Source of the DNA: Paraburkholderia domus
GTDB taxonomy: Bacteria > Pseudomonadota > Gammaproteobacteria > Burkholderiales > Burkholderiaceae
Direction: 5' to 3'
Length of the DNA stretch: 64,000 bases
Assembly: GCF_905220705.1 (NCBI RefSeq)
Contig: NZ_CAJNAT010000029.1
Coordinates: forward strand, 1-64,000
The notes below the pieces were generated by a model. That model was not told where the DNA came from. It searched no databases and worked only from the letters and a program-made list of their open reading frames with translations. Both the position numbers and the translations under genes were made by a program. This document shows, one piece after another, positions 1 to 8,837 of this stretch (the stretch's first letter is position 1; each line of letters starts with the position of its first letter).

Positions 1-26
1 GCCTGTGGAGCGGTTTAGCACAAACA

Positions 27-103
27 TTTTTTTGATTACCGGTCGCGGATCAGGTCCGACGACATGGCGATGCGCTGGTTGCCGCGACCGCCAACCAAAA
101 AAA
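27..103. repeat. Imperfect 22-bp inverted repeat, 33-bp loop
   Basis: Arms at 27-48 and 82-103 match at 19 of 22 positions. Each begins with a run of seven T (or A on the other side) and contains the core CCGCGACC/GGTCGCGG. It lies downstream of the minus-strand operon that ends at 252. A stem with T runs on both outer sides could work as a bidirectional terminator, but it could equally be an end sequence of a mobile element. I see no gene in 1-251. Confidence 0.4.
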
Positions 104-251
104 TCTCTGCCATATGTTCGAGTACAGTTGGCATATCAGCAGCGACCGGCCATAAAAGAAGGGGCACTCATGCTAATCCTGCAAAGAGACAAATCGTGTC
201 CCGGCAGAATGTGCCCATACCTCTCGCTGGCCGGACACGTTTTCATCAGAA

Positions 252-659
252 CTATTCGCCGAAAATCTTCTGCGACAGAAACGCTTCCAGGCCTTCATCC
301 AGCACACGGACGACACCACCATTCGGCGTGGCCCACAGTACGATCCGCTGCGCCTTGTCGTCGTATAGATAGTACTGACCGTCGCCAATCTCCAGCAGCG
401 GCACCGCATTCGCCGGATAGCTGGCATCGCGGCTCAGGTCGTTGTACGCATTGAGCACATTGAGGTAGTGGTCTGCCGGGACGCCGAGGCCGTAGGTCTC
501 GTAGGCGCCGAATACAATCACGCCGAAGTCCGAGAGGAAGGACTTGTATTCGCTCGATAAAGAAAATGGCAGCTTCTGCTCTAACGCCTGGATGCTTGCC
601 GGGTCTGCCGGACGGGTATTGGCCTGATGGCGTTCAACCAGTTGTTTGACATTTTGCAT
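252..659 (-). CDS. SMI1/KNR4-type immunity protein
   Basis: A 135-residue protein with the SMI1/KNR4 fold signature: an N-terminal helix rich in acidic and Gln residues, then a segment around residues 30-50 resembling the family pattern (LPFSLSSEYKSFLSDFG), then a Gly/Asp-rich beta region and a Trp in LWATPNGG. Proteins of this family are the usual cytosolic immunity partners of polymorphic nuclease toxins. It starts 13 bp after the stop of the LHH nuclease gene, in the same operon, so it most likely neutralises that nuclease. The Shine-Dalgarno sequence is weak, which suggests coupling to the upstream gene. Family assignment rests on pattern recognition; the partner assignment is from position. 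Confidence 0.8.
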   Translation of the reverse strand: MQNVKQLVERHQANTRPADPASIQALEQKLPFSLSSEYKSFLSDFGVIVFGAYETYGLGVPADHYLNVLNAYNDLSRDASYPANAVPLLEIGDGQYYLYDDKAQRIVLWATPNGGVVRVLDEGLEAFLSQKIFGE

Positions 660-672
660 AATGAACTCAAAG

Positions 673-1260
673 TTAGCTTTGTGACTCGATCTGTGCGGCC
701 CTGGCCTTCCAGTACTCTTCCCGCTCCTTGCCGAAATCCTCCCGATTGATTTCCGACTCCTTCAGCTTGTTGTGCAGAACGTTATCGTTGCCTTTCCCGC
801 GGTGTTCCGCGCAGGTAAGTTCGGCAAGGGGCGAGTCCTGCTTCTGGCCGATATGGTGCAATTCAATCGGCCGGCCATTGGCATCGAGCGGCGCGCGGCC
901 AGCCTTCATCCGTTCAAGGTTGGTCTTGCCGAAGAGGTCCACCTTATCGTAGTCGATGTCCGTACGAATCAATGCATCCTTGTCATTGACTTTCGTTGCC
1001 TCGAGATTGGCATTGTCGTAGATCTGGCCTTCGGCCTCACTGCCAATCGCGTCCAGGACGCTCTCCGGAAAGCCATCCCCCTTCAGTTTCTCACGAGTTT
1101 CGCCGCTCAGCGACGGGAGCTCAAGACGGTTTTCCTGGGTCAGGAAAAGAGGTTTGTCGAGCTCGACGACATCCAGGCACAAGTCGGGCATCTCGCGAGC
1201 CAGCTCCACCAACTTGTTGGAGGCGTCGGTCTGCTCAAGCGCGAAGGTTTCTAAATTCAC
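673..1260 (-). CDS. LHH-type HNH nuclease toxin domain protein
   Basis: A 195-residue protein starting at GTG, overlapping the stop of the upstream ATPase gene by four bases (GTGA), with AGGGAG just upstream. The C-terminal half carries the LHH family signature: IELHHIGQ at about residue 136, followed by SPLAEL and HRGKGNDNVLH. This is the HNH/endonuclease VII-type DNase domain common at the C-terminus of Rhs and contact-dependent toxins. Here the domain is free-standing: there is no Rhs, PAAR, TPS or other delivery region, and the first 60 residues are acidic and show no signal peptide. The next gene is a SMI1-type immunity candidate. It is either a stranded toxin tip or a cytosolic effector of the operon; the operonic coupling favours the second reading. 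Confidence 0.85.
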   Translation of the reverse strand: MNLETFALEQTDASNKLVELAREMPDLCLDVVELDKPLFLTQENRLELPSLSGETREKLKGDGFPESVLDAIGSEAEGQIYDNANLEATKVNDKDALIRTDIDYDKVDLFGKTNLERMKAGRAPLDANGRPIELHHIGQKQDSPLAELTCAEHRGKGNDNVLHNKLKESEINREDFGKEREEYWKARAAQIESQS

Positions 1261-4200
1261 AGGACACTCCCTTTTTCAACACTAGCTCGCCAACCGGCAT
1301 AGATCTCAAGATGGCTTCCTTTCTGCATGCTGTAATCCTTCATCAGACACTGCTGGGCGGCAAACGCCAGCTCACCTGTCAGACCGTCGGCGAGCGGGGA
1401 CAGCAACGCGCCCAGCAGGTCACGTAGTACGTTGAAGCCACCTAGTACGTTGACGTGAGGCGCTGCCTGAATGGCCTGTTGGACGCCAGATCGGCAACCC
1501 AGAACATCCACGATCAGCGCCGCGGTGAATCCAAAGCGCTCCGGTTTCCACAGCGTAAGCGGCTGCTCACGCTTCGACTCATTGAGGGCCTGATAGAGGG
1601 GTATCTTGCTTCGCGTAAGCAAAGGCAAGCTGCGCATGCCCGCTTCGATCAGGTTCAGATCGGCAGCGTCAGCGCTACGAATACGCGTCGCCAGTAGCAG
1701 CTTGAGCACCTGTTCGTTGAACGCGCTTCGGCTTGAAGTCGCTTTGTCCGCCGGGTGGTAGGCGTAAGGCGTCTCACGGCCCGCGAATTTTTTGACCTGA
1801 CAAAGCACCGGCTCCAGCCAGTCGTTCTGGTAGACGATGGCGACGCCTTTCGGCAGTCTCGCGATCTCTTCAAGCTGGTCATCGCGCAGCGCAACTGATT
1901 TGCCGATCAGGCGCCGGTCCATTTCATCCGGCAGGCGCATGATGATTTTCGTATTGGTGTTGCGGATCGCGGCAATATCCACTGCGTGCGGCGATTGATC
2001 CGCAATGATGAAACCTTCACCATACGTCCGCATCTCGGCAATCGCGTTGGTCAGCATCTCAACGGATTTGCCGATCACGCTCGACCCTTCGGTACTCCCC
2101 TCGCCTGCGCTACGCTTGAGTATGTTGTGCGCTTCCTCGAGAACGGTGACATGGCGGAGCTGCTGGTTCATGCCGCCGTTAGCCATCCGGTATTCGCTCA
2201 GGCGCATCACCAGAATGCCCATGATCAGGGCCTTGGTTTCCGATGAACCAACGCGGCTCAGGTCCACGATCACGTTGCTGTCGAACAAGGTGGCACTGTC
2301 GATCTCGTCGGCGACGAAGATCTGGCCGTTCAAGCCGTTGGTCAACGATTTGATCCGCGTCGACAGTGAGCCGATATAGTTACCCTTGAGTTCCTGCGAA
2401 TAGGCAGATGCCGTGATCACGCTTTCAAGCGCAATGAGCAGATCGGCGAACGTCGGAAAGAGGCTATCGCTGTGGCGGTTTGCCGACGATTCGAGATCCC
2501 ATCCGCACTCTTCGTATGCCTGCAGAATGGCGTCCTTGAGCACCGCCGGCATCGCTGCGTACATCGGCCAGCAGACATTGAAAATCTCCACCAACCGATC
2601 CACGTGCTCAAGCACATGAACGGCCACGGGGAACTTGAAAGGATTGATCCGCAGCAGTTCGCTGTGCGCCGGATGCGTGCCGAACACGCTGACGTCAGGG
2701 CGTTGGCCGAAAATGTGTTTGTACTCGCCCTTCGCCGGCTCGATTACCAGAAACGGCACGCCCGCGGCTTCGATCTGGCTGAGCATTTCATAGAGCGTGT
2801 TGCTTTTCCCGGCGCCAGTCGAGCCACTCACGAACACATGGCTCGAGAGCTGGTTCAGATTCAGCGAAATAGTTTGTGGCAGGTTTTCCCAGAGATGGCG
2901 AATGTTGCCGAGCGTGAGCGTTTTTCCCGCACCCGCTTCGGCGAACGTTCCGTCGAGTCGCTGCACCTTGCGTCCGAACGCCTGCGTTTCCAGCACTGCG
3001 ACCGTGGAAGTCGACCGGCGAGGCAGGCTCAATTGAATCGCCAGTTCCTTACCCGACACAAGCGTGGCCGGCGTCAGGTAACTGATCGGCACCGTCTTTG
3101 AGAAATTGGGCCGTAGTTGTGGATGGCTCAACGCGGTCAGCCAATCGATGATTGATTTCTTGCGGCCTGATTGCCAGGTCGTGAGCGCAAAATTCTCGTG
3201 ACTCGATTTGCTGCCGCGGATCAACCCGAGAAAAATGCTGGCAAGAGATTCGGAAGACGCGGTGCTGTCGCCGATAAAATACGCTGCGGAATTCCAGCCA
3301 CCATATGTCTTGGCCTCGTCGATACGTTCGAGGTGGTGGTCGATCTTCGACAACAGGCGCTCGATTGTCTTGTCGGTCGCCTCGATCGACATTTGCCGGC
3401 TCGAACCGTTGGTCTTATTGAGCGAGCGGGTGTCTGTCGTACTCGTCGTCCTGGTGTCCGAAGTCGTTCTGGAGGCCGCTTCGCTCCACGACGTGCCGTG
3501 GCTTTCGCTACGGCCATTCGACGTGGATTGGCTCGTGCCGGTGGTCTGCTGCTCATTGAATGCGGTAGTAACCGCCGTCGCAACTAAACCACCCGCGACC
3601 ATCACCAACGGTGCGAACGGCCCCGAAGCGATCGCGGCCGCGCCAATCACCAGGCTCGCCGCGGAGCCGCCGATCGACGCGGCCTTGGCTGCCGCAGTTT
3701 GCGAACTCAGTGAACTCGACGTGCCGGTAGTCTCCGTTGTACTCGTGCCGATCGTTTCGGAGGTGCCTTTGGTTTCCGTCAGGCCAAGGCTTTGCCCCAG
3801 GGACTGACTCAACCCCTCGCTGATACTCTGACCGACACTGTCGCTTTCCTGCTCACCAAACGACACCTGCTGCTTCAACAGTGGCGAAAGCTGGGTCGCT
3901 ACCTGCTCGTACCCGGTGCGGATCAGGTCGAGATTCTGCGAGGAAACCGGCTCGGCCAGAATGATCGCTTGATAGACGCGACTTTCGGCGGCATCGATAA
4001 AGCGTTCGAGCCCTTGCATGAAGTGTTCGCGATTTTCCGTCGACAGTGCCGGCACGCCCGTGACAGCGGTGATGCTCGCAGCCGTATTGTCCTTTTCGGC
4101 CGCTACGCTCTCGAGTAACGCGTTGACCTCCTGGACATTGAGCGGGAGTAGCGAACTACCCGAAAAATGACCTTTGAAGGTCTCACGCAAGAGTTCGCCG

Positions 4201-4568
4201 GCGTTTTGCCCAAGCATTCTTCCTGGCTCACCTCGCGCGCCGATGAACACCTCCGTTTCGACACCATCCGAGCGCAGAAACAGAAACACCGAATAGCCCG
4301 CAGCGCCCAATGCCGTGTAGGCCGCGGTGGTACTTTCGAGCACCGACTGCTTGTTGCCCTGGACGATCCGCTCGATGCGGAAGATCCGCACGTCGCTGGC
4401 GCGGTTGAGTGGGACGCCCTTTTCGGCGAAGGCATGAACGGAATAATGCTCCAGCTCCGCCAGATAGCTGCGGTTGATCAGGGACCGCCCGGCTTCGAGC
4501 GTGGCCGCGGTGTCCTGATTGATTGAGGGAATCTCGATCTCAGGTTGGCGTACGGATGTCAGAGTCAT
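1257..4568 (-). CDS. HerA/DUF87-family ATPase with low-complexity membrane-like insertion
   Basis: A 1103-residue protein if started at the ATG at 4568, which lies 5 bp after the upstream stop. The frame stays open for another 330 bases, but that part overlaps the previous gene and is low quality. The C-terminal half is a FtsK/HerA-type P-loop ATPase: Walker A SGSTGAGKSN at about 581-590, Walker B VTVLEEAHN at about 807-815, then a DQSP motif near 857. The middle is odd: two Ser/Thr/Gly/Gln-rich tracts (about 243-293 and 340-395) flank an Ala/Gly-rich hydrophobic segment (about 294-337) long enough for one or two membrane passes. HerA-type ATPases move DNA or proteins and are frequent in defence systems. 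The substrate here is unknown. Confidence 0.8.
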   Translation of the reverse strand: MTLTSVRQPEIEIPSINQDTAATLEAGRSLINRSYLAELEHYSVHAFAEKGVPLNRASDVRIFRIERIVQGNKQSVLESTTAAYTALGAAGYSVFLFLRSDGVETEVFIGARGEPGRMLGQNAGELLRETFKGHFSGSSLLPLNVQEVNALLESVAAEKDNTAASITAVTGVPALSTENREHFMQGLERFIDAAESRVYQAIILAEPVSSQNLDLIRTGYEQVATQLSPLLKQQVSFGEQESDSVGQSISEGLSQSLGQSLGLTETKGTSETIGTSTTETTGTSSSLSSQTAAAKAASIGGSAASLVIGAAAIASGPFAPLVMVAGGLVATAVTTAFNEQQTTGTSQSTSNGRSESHGTSWSEAASRTTSDTRTTSTTDTRSLNKTNGSSRQMSIEATDKTIERLLSKIDHHLERIDEAKTYGGWNSAAYFIGDSTASSESLASIFLGLIRGSKSSHENFALTTWQSGRKKSIIDWLTALSHPQLRPNFSKTVPISYLTPATLVSGKELAIQLSLPRRSTSTVAVLETQAFGRKVQRLDGTFAEAGAGKTLTLGNIRHLWENLPQTISLNLNQLSSHVFVSGSTGAGKSNTLYEMLSQIEAAGVPFLVIEPAKGEYKHIFGQRPDVSVFGTHPAHSELLRINPFKFPVAVHVLEHVDRLVEIFNVCWPMYAAMPAVLKDAILQAYEECGWDLESSANRHSDSLFPTFADLLIALESVITASAYSQELKGNYIGSLSTRIKSLTNGLNGQIFVADEIDSATLFDSNVIVDLSRVGSSETKALIMGILVMRLSEYRMANGGMNQQLRHVTVLEEAHNILKRSAGEGSTEGSSVIGKSVEMLTNAIAEMRTYGEGFIIADQSPHAVDIAAIRNTNTKIIMRLPDEMDRRLIGKSVALRDDQLEEIARLPKGVAIVYQNDWLEPVLCQVKKFAGRETPYAYHPADKATSSRSAFNEQVLKLLLATRIRSADAADLNLIEAGMRSLPLLTRSKIPLYQALNESKREQPLTLWKPERFGFTAALIVDVLGCRSGVQQAIQAAPHVNVLGGFNVLRDLLGALLSPLADGLTGELAFAAQQCLMKDYSMQKGSHLEIYAGWRASVEKGSVL

Positions 4569-4573
4569 TGAGC

Positions 4574-5494
4574 TTATTTCACCAGCGAGAGATAGATCAC
4601 CACCGCCGCGAGCGCGCCGCCGAATAGAAGGGCAATTTTGAAGATTGGATTGAGTTCCGGGCGCGCCGTATTTGATTCGGGGCTCGGCGTGGATGGTGGC
4701 TGATTCGCCGTGGGCAAGACCGCGCGCGGGCGTGGGGCTGGTTGGGGGCTCGGTGTGCTCGGTGTAGCGATGGGAGCGAAGCCTTCCACGCCGAGTTGAC
4801 GCAGGTGCTCCCGGACCTCCACGAGGTGGAGGAAACGCTTCTCTGAGAAGTTGGTCTTCAGATAGACGGTCTGGTTGTCGTAGTAGGCCGGTAGCCACTG
4901 ACTCTGGTCCGGGTCGATCGCGCGTGCGAAGGCTTTCTCCGCATAGGGCTCAAATAGGTTTGGTGCTTGTCCTTTCGTCCAAGCCGACGCGTTCTGAAGA
5001 TCCTGTCTGCTAAGCCGGTTATTGTTGAGTTCGAGTCGCAACGCTGTTTGAACGGTCAACAAATCTCCTTCATCGACGAACTTCTTCAGATTGCTAGAGG
5101 GCTGATAGGACGAAGGCGTGTCTTCAAAGCGCGTTGCTTGAGGGCCCTCGCTCACACCAGAGGCCGCACTGCTAACAGACGGCGGAACGAAGCCTTTATA
5201 GCCTTCCTGCCGAAAATACTCGCGAACCGCGATCAGGTGTTCGAGACGCTCTTTGGAGAAATTTTGTTTCGCGCAACGCTTCTGCCGGCTGTAGTAACCG
5301 ACGTCCCATTTGAACTGCACGGGGTCGATTTCTGCGAGCATCTCGTCCGCGGCATAGGAATCCAGCAGCTTGGGCGTAGCGTTTTCCGCCTGCGCTAGAA
5401 ACTGCCTCAAGAATTCACCACTGACTTGCGTTTCGTCGAGCGCCAAGAGGAATTCCTGGCGGGCCTTTGCGATAGTTGTGTCTATTGTGCTCAT
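4574..5494 (-). CDS. Tail-anchored protein with a duplicated ~100-residue domain
   Basis: A 306-residue protein of no family I recognise. The start is placed at the ATG at 5494, 13 bp after the dynamin gene; a longer frame would overlap that gene. Residues of about 5-104 and 139-242 are clear copies of one another, sharing the pattern IDP-x-Q-x2-W, YY, K-x-NFS-x2-R, HL-x2-VRE and RQ-x-G-x2-GF. A Pro/Ser-rich linker follows (about 243-280), then a single hydrophobic helix (about 283-304) close to the C-terminus. The expected topology is cytosolic with a C-terminal membrane anchor. Its place between a dynamin-type GTPase and a HerA-type ATPase suggests it ties one of them to the membrane; this is inference. 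Confidence 0.75.
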   Translation of the reverse strand: MSTIDTTIAKARQEFLLALDETQVSGEFLRQFLAQAENATPKLLDSYAADEMLAEIDPVQFKWDVGYYSRQKRCAKQNFSKERLEHLIAVREYFRQEGYKGFVPPSVSSAASGVSEGPQATRFEDTPSSYQPSSNLKKFVDEGDLLTVQTALRLELNNNRLSRQDLQNASAWTKGQAPNLFEPYAEKAFARAIDPDQSQWLPAYYDNQTVYLKTNFSEKRFLHLVEVREHLRQLGVEGFAPIATPSTPSPQPAPRPRAVLPTANQPPSTPSPESNTARPELNPIFKIALLFGGALAAVVIYLSLVK

Positions 5495-5507
5495 GAGTTC
5501 CCCGAGT

Positions 5508-7763
5508 TCAAACGGCCAAAGTCTGATCAAGTTTTGACTTGAAACTCCGGATCCAGTCATGTAGGACCCTAGCCTCTTCGAGAGCAAGCTCCCGCTCCTT
5601 GCGCTCAGCTATCTTCCCTCTCAGCGAGTCCAACAACTCATTGAACTTTGGTTCGAACTCGTTGTTCATATACTCGACGAAGCGATTGGTCAGTTTATTT
5701 TTTCCGCTGTCGATTTCGGTGCGCGCAGCCCGTATCAGGCCCGTGAAGGCCGTCTCAACCTGGGTCAAGCGCTCCTTCCAGAACTCACCGAGATCAACGT
5801 ATTCCTCGTCGCCGTATACGTTCACGGTCTTCTTTCTTGTCCAGGAAAACGGGTTGTACCAGCGACTGTCGCGCTCCTCTCGCTGCCACTTGACCACGCG
5901 CCGCTCTTTAATATCGTCGCGCTGAAGCGTGAGATTCAGCGAAATGTCACCCATTTTTTTCCTGATGCCTTCGAGAACCGGTAAATTCAAGTCCTGGGTC
6001 CCCGCGAACAGTGCCTGTATATATCGCTCGTAATTCCTCTGAAGTTCTTCGCCGATGAGATGCTGGCTGGATACAAACAGCGCCTCATATTCGTTGATGA
6101 GCTTCTTGTACTCGAATCTCAGCGTCTCTTCAGCCTTTTCGACCATCGCTTCTGCTTCTGTAACCAAAGCCGTACGCTGGAAATCGCGTTCCATCGCGCG
6201 GATCATTCCGGCAACGTTGCCCTCGATTTCAACAAGGCCAGCCTCCACAGCGGGGGGTAGCTCCATGCCCTCCGCCTGAACCTTCTCTCTGTAGGCATCC
6301 GTTTCAAACCCCTTTTCCTGGCGCGCCTTCAACACGGCGATCTCCCCCTCGACCCGGCGAAGCGTCGCTTCATCCTGATCCAGTTGCTCGATCAACCCGG
6401 TTTCGTTGAGCCCCACTTCAATCGCTTTGGTCAGCGCATCGTAAGCACGCTTAACGCGATGCGGAAAGTTGTACTTGTCGATGTACTCATCGATCATCGC
6501 TTCCACAGCCGGCAAACCACTGCCCAGCAGCAGGCTGGAGAGATTCTTCTCTTCCAGATTGCGTCTCACCCGCGACGTAATCGGCATGTACTGCAACATG
6601 TCCATGCGCGGCTCTTCGCTGAACAGATCCGCCATGCTCTTGTAGTCGTTACGTTCTTTACGCGTATGGCCATCGCTGGGCTTGCGAATCAGTCTCGCCA
6701 GGTTTGCCGAAATCGGGTAGATCGTCGGGTTCTGAATCCCGTTGCTACCGAGATACTGCCTGACACGCGTCAGGACCGATGCCGGGTCTTCACCGTTCTC
6801 AGGATCGAACACATCCATCTTGTTGATCACGAAGATAAAGCGATCCTTGCTCTGCTTGCCGCCTTTGCGCATCGTCTCAGCCACCAGACCGAGCAGATGC
6901 TTGTCGTCATTGGTGCCGAGCTGGCTGGCATTGAGCACGTACAGAATCAACGGATTGCGCCGCGAATCCTGCACAAAGCCCATCGTGGTGCGTTGGTGCT
7001 CTTCGTCCTGGCTGTTGTTCGGGCCGGGTGTATCGGTCAACACAAGCCGCACGTATGTGCGCTCTTCGATGCCTTCGATATTGCCTTCAATATCGATGAG
7101 CTTGGTATCCGCGGAGGTATTCCAGTCTTTGATCGTTTCCGCCGTGACGTTCTCGGAACTCGCCAGCACCTGCCCTTGTGCGCCCAGGCGTTGGGCCGTG
7201 AAGCGCTGCTTCATCGAATCGTTGTCGGTGATTCGTGCGATCGTCGCCGTGGTCGCCTCATTGGCAGCGGGGAGCAGATCGCGGCCGAGCATCGCGTTGA
7301 TCAGCGTCGATTTCCCCGACGACATGGTGGCGACGACGTAGACGTCGAAATCCTTATTGAATGCTTCATCAAACGATCGCTTCGCCTCTTCGTTCTCGGA
7401 GATGAAAAGGTTGAACTCCGGGTGTTCGGTGGCTTCGTCCATCAGACGGCGGATTCTTTCAAGACGAACCTCGCTGGAGTCGATTTCATTCCAGCTCACA
7501 GTCACCTGCATGCCACCCGCATTGGCCACGTCAGCCGCTGCAACCACATCCAGAAAGTCCGATTCCACACCTGTGAAGGTGACGTCGAAATGCTTGTCGC
7601 CGTTGAACAGAACACTCAATTCGTCGAACAGTTTCTCTACCCACACCTGAAGGCGCATTTCCTTGTAGCTCGCCAGCTTGCAACCTTCCGCAGGAGGTTG
7701 GCCATTGGCAAGAAACTGGGTATCGACGATGAACGGATTGTGGATGATTTCGATCTTATTCAT
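5508..7763 (-). CDS. Large dynamin-family GTPase
   Basis: A 751-residue protein with all core dynamin GTPase motifs: P-loop ATMSSGKST at about 145-153, switch threonines in NEATTA at about 168-173, DTPG at about 244-247 and NKMD at about 314-317. A roughly 130-residue N-terminal extension precedes the GTPase domain. The C-terminal half is rich in Glu, Lys, Arg and Leu and should form the helical stalk or coiled coil of this family. No transmembrane helix is obvious. Bacterial dynamins bind and remodel membranes and are often encoded in pairs, as here: the gene just upstream, two bases away, encodes a smaller relative. Membrane repair, vesicle formation and phage defence are all known roles in the family; the sequence does not choose among them. 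Confidence 0.88.
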   Translation of the reverse strand: MNKIEIIHNPFIVDTQFLANGQPPAEGCKLASYKEMRLQVWVEKLFDELSVLFNGDKHFDVTFTGVESDFLDVVAAADVANAGGMQVTVSWNEIDSSEVRLERIRRLMDEATEHPEFNLFISENEEAKRSFDEAFNKDFDVYVVATMSSGKSTLINAMLGRDLLPAANEATTATIARITDNDSMKQRFTAQRLGAQGQVLASSENVTAETIKDWNTSADTKLIDIEGNIEGIEERTYVRLVLTDTPGPNNSQDEEHQRTTMGFVQDSRRNPLILYVLNASQLGTNDDKHLLGLVAETMRKGGKQSKDRFIFVINKMDVFDPENGEDPASVLTRVRQYLGSNGIQNPTIYPISANLARLIRKPSDGHTRKERNDYKSMADLFSEEPRMDMLQYMPITSRVRRNLEEKNLSSLLLGSGLPAVEAMIDEYIDKYNFPHRVKRAYDALTKAIEVGLNETGLIEQLDQDEATLRRVEGEIAVLKARQEKGFETDAYREKVQAEGMELPPAVEAGLVEIEGNVAGMIRAMERDFQRTALVTEAEAMVEKAEETLRFEYKKLINEYEALFVSSQHLIGEELQRNYERYIQALFAGTQDLNLPVLEGIRKKMGDISLNLTLQRDDIKERRVVKWQREERDSRWYNPFSWTRKKTVNVYGDEEYVDLGEFWKERLTQVETAFTGLIRAARTEIDSGKNKLTNRFVEYMNNEFEPKFNELLDSLRGKIAERKERELALEEARVLHDWIRSFKSKLDQTLAV

Positions 7764-7765
7764 TT

Positions 7766-8770
7766 TTATTCGGCCAAACGGCGTTGAAGTTGAATGAGCA
7801 GCTCTACCGTCCTGAGCCCGCTGTAGGTGATCAGTTGCTTCAGTTCGTTCTCTTCTGCGAGTGCCTCGTTGGATGCAATCGCGTCACTGCGTTGCTCCAG
7901 TTCGTCCAGTTCTTTTAACAGCCGTTTTTTTACGGCAGCGGGCGCGGTCGTGACATGGATCAGCGCGCGCTTCCGGTCGCTGAATTCATCCAGTGTTTGG
8001 TGCAGCTTCGAGCGCTGAGGACGCGTCATGCTCAATCGATTCAACGCTTTCCTCGCGTAGAGTGCAGCGTCGGCGATAGTGGGAATGACAATGGGATCGT
8101 GGAAACCGGCGTCGCTCAGATACTGGTGGACGCGCTCGACGTGTTCGCCGATATCTTCGCCCTTCTCCGGATCGAGCAAATCGATCTTATTCAAAACGAA
8201 GTAGATCTCGTGCGCGGGATCGTCTGCCAATCCGTTACGCAACATCTCGAGGCACGCGCGATCATCGACGGTGCCCAATTGACCGGCGTTCAGCACATAA
8301 CACAGCGCCTTGAACGGGATGTTCTGCACGGCCTCCCGCATCAATTGGCCATGCCGTTCGTTCTGACTGTTATTCGGTCCCGGCGTGTCATAAATGATGA
8401 GCCCGGAAGCCGGACGCGGCGCAACATTAAAGCTGCCCTTGAGCTCGATACGCTTGACACGGCCATCCGAATTCCAGTCGCGAAGCAGTTCGGCGGAAGC
8501 ATCGCGTTGCGTGGCCAATACGGCACCCGAGTCGAGATAGCAGGCCCCTCTGAAAGACTTGACCCCTTTCCTGTGCTCAACCCGCGTCAGACACGCGGTC
8601 GTAGCTTCATTGGCGACGTGCAATAGCTCATCGCCAATCAAAGCGTTGATGAACGAGGACTTGCCAGCACTCATTGGCGCGGCGACTAACACCTCGAACA
8701 GATCCTTCGTAGCGGACGCGGCCTTTCTTTTCCCCGGCGTACGCGCTCTCTCCTGCGCGGGTCTTTTCAT
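7766..8770 (-). CDS. Small dynamin-type GTPase, partner of the adjacent dynamin
   Basis: A 334-residue protein with P-loop APMSAGKSS at about 31-39, NEATTA at about 54-59, DTPG at about 128-131 and NKID at about 194-197. It shares DTPGPNNSQ and the LNA-QLGT-DD segment almost exactly with the 751-residue neighbour, so the two are paralogues. It has only a short helical tail after the GTPase domain and lacks the long stalk of its partner. A basic N-terminal segment of about 20 residues precedes the domain. As the first gene of the packed operon, it may set the level of all six. An asymmetric pair resembles other two-gene bacterial dynamin systems in which the proteins hetero-oligomerise; that is inference. 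Confidence 0.87.
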   Translation of the reverse strand: MKRPAQERARTPGKRKAASATKDLFEVLVAAPMSAGKSSFINALIGDELLHVANEATTACLTRVEHRKGVKSFRGACYLDSGAVLATQRDASAELLRDWNSDGRVKRIELKGSFNVAPRPASGLIIYDTPGPNNSQNERHGQLMREAVQNIPFKALCYVLNAGQLGTVDDRACLEMLRNGLADDPAHEIYFVLNKIDLLDPEKGEDIGEHVERVHQYLSDAGFHDPIVIPTIADAALYARKALNRLSMTRPQRSKLHQTLDEFSDRKRALIHVTTAPAAVKKRLLKELDELEQRSDAIASNEALAEENELKQLITYSGLRTVELLIQLQRRLAE

Positions 8771-8837
8771 ATTCTCACCGTCACCATCAACATCACTAGC
8801 ACCAGCCCGACAATGCGCTAAAGCACAATCGGCTGGA

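Noticed and set aside
4569..4898. 110-residue N-terminal extension of the HerA-like ATPase frame
   Set aside because: It overlaps the coding region of the preceding gene, is Arg/Pro-rich and lacks a ribosome site; the ATG at 4568 gives normal operon spacing.
6384..7787. Plus-strand open frame of 467 codons opposite the large dynamin
   Set aside because: It is antisense to a clear GTPase gene and has the His/Arg-rich composition of a GC-rich shadow frame.
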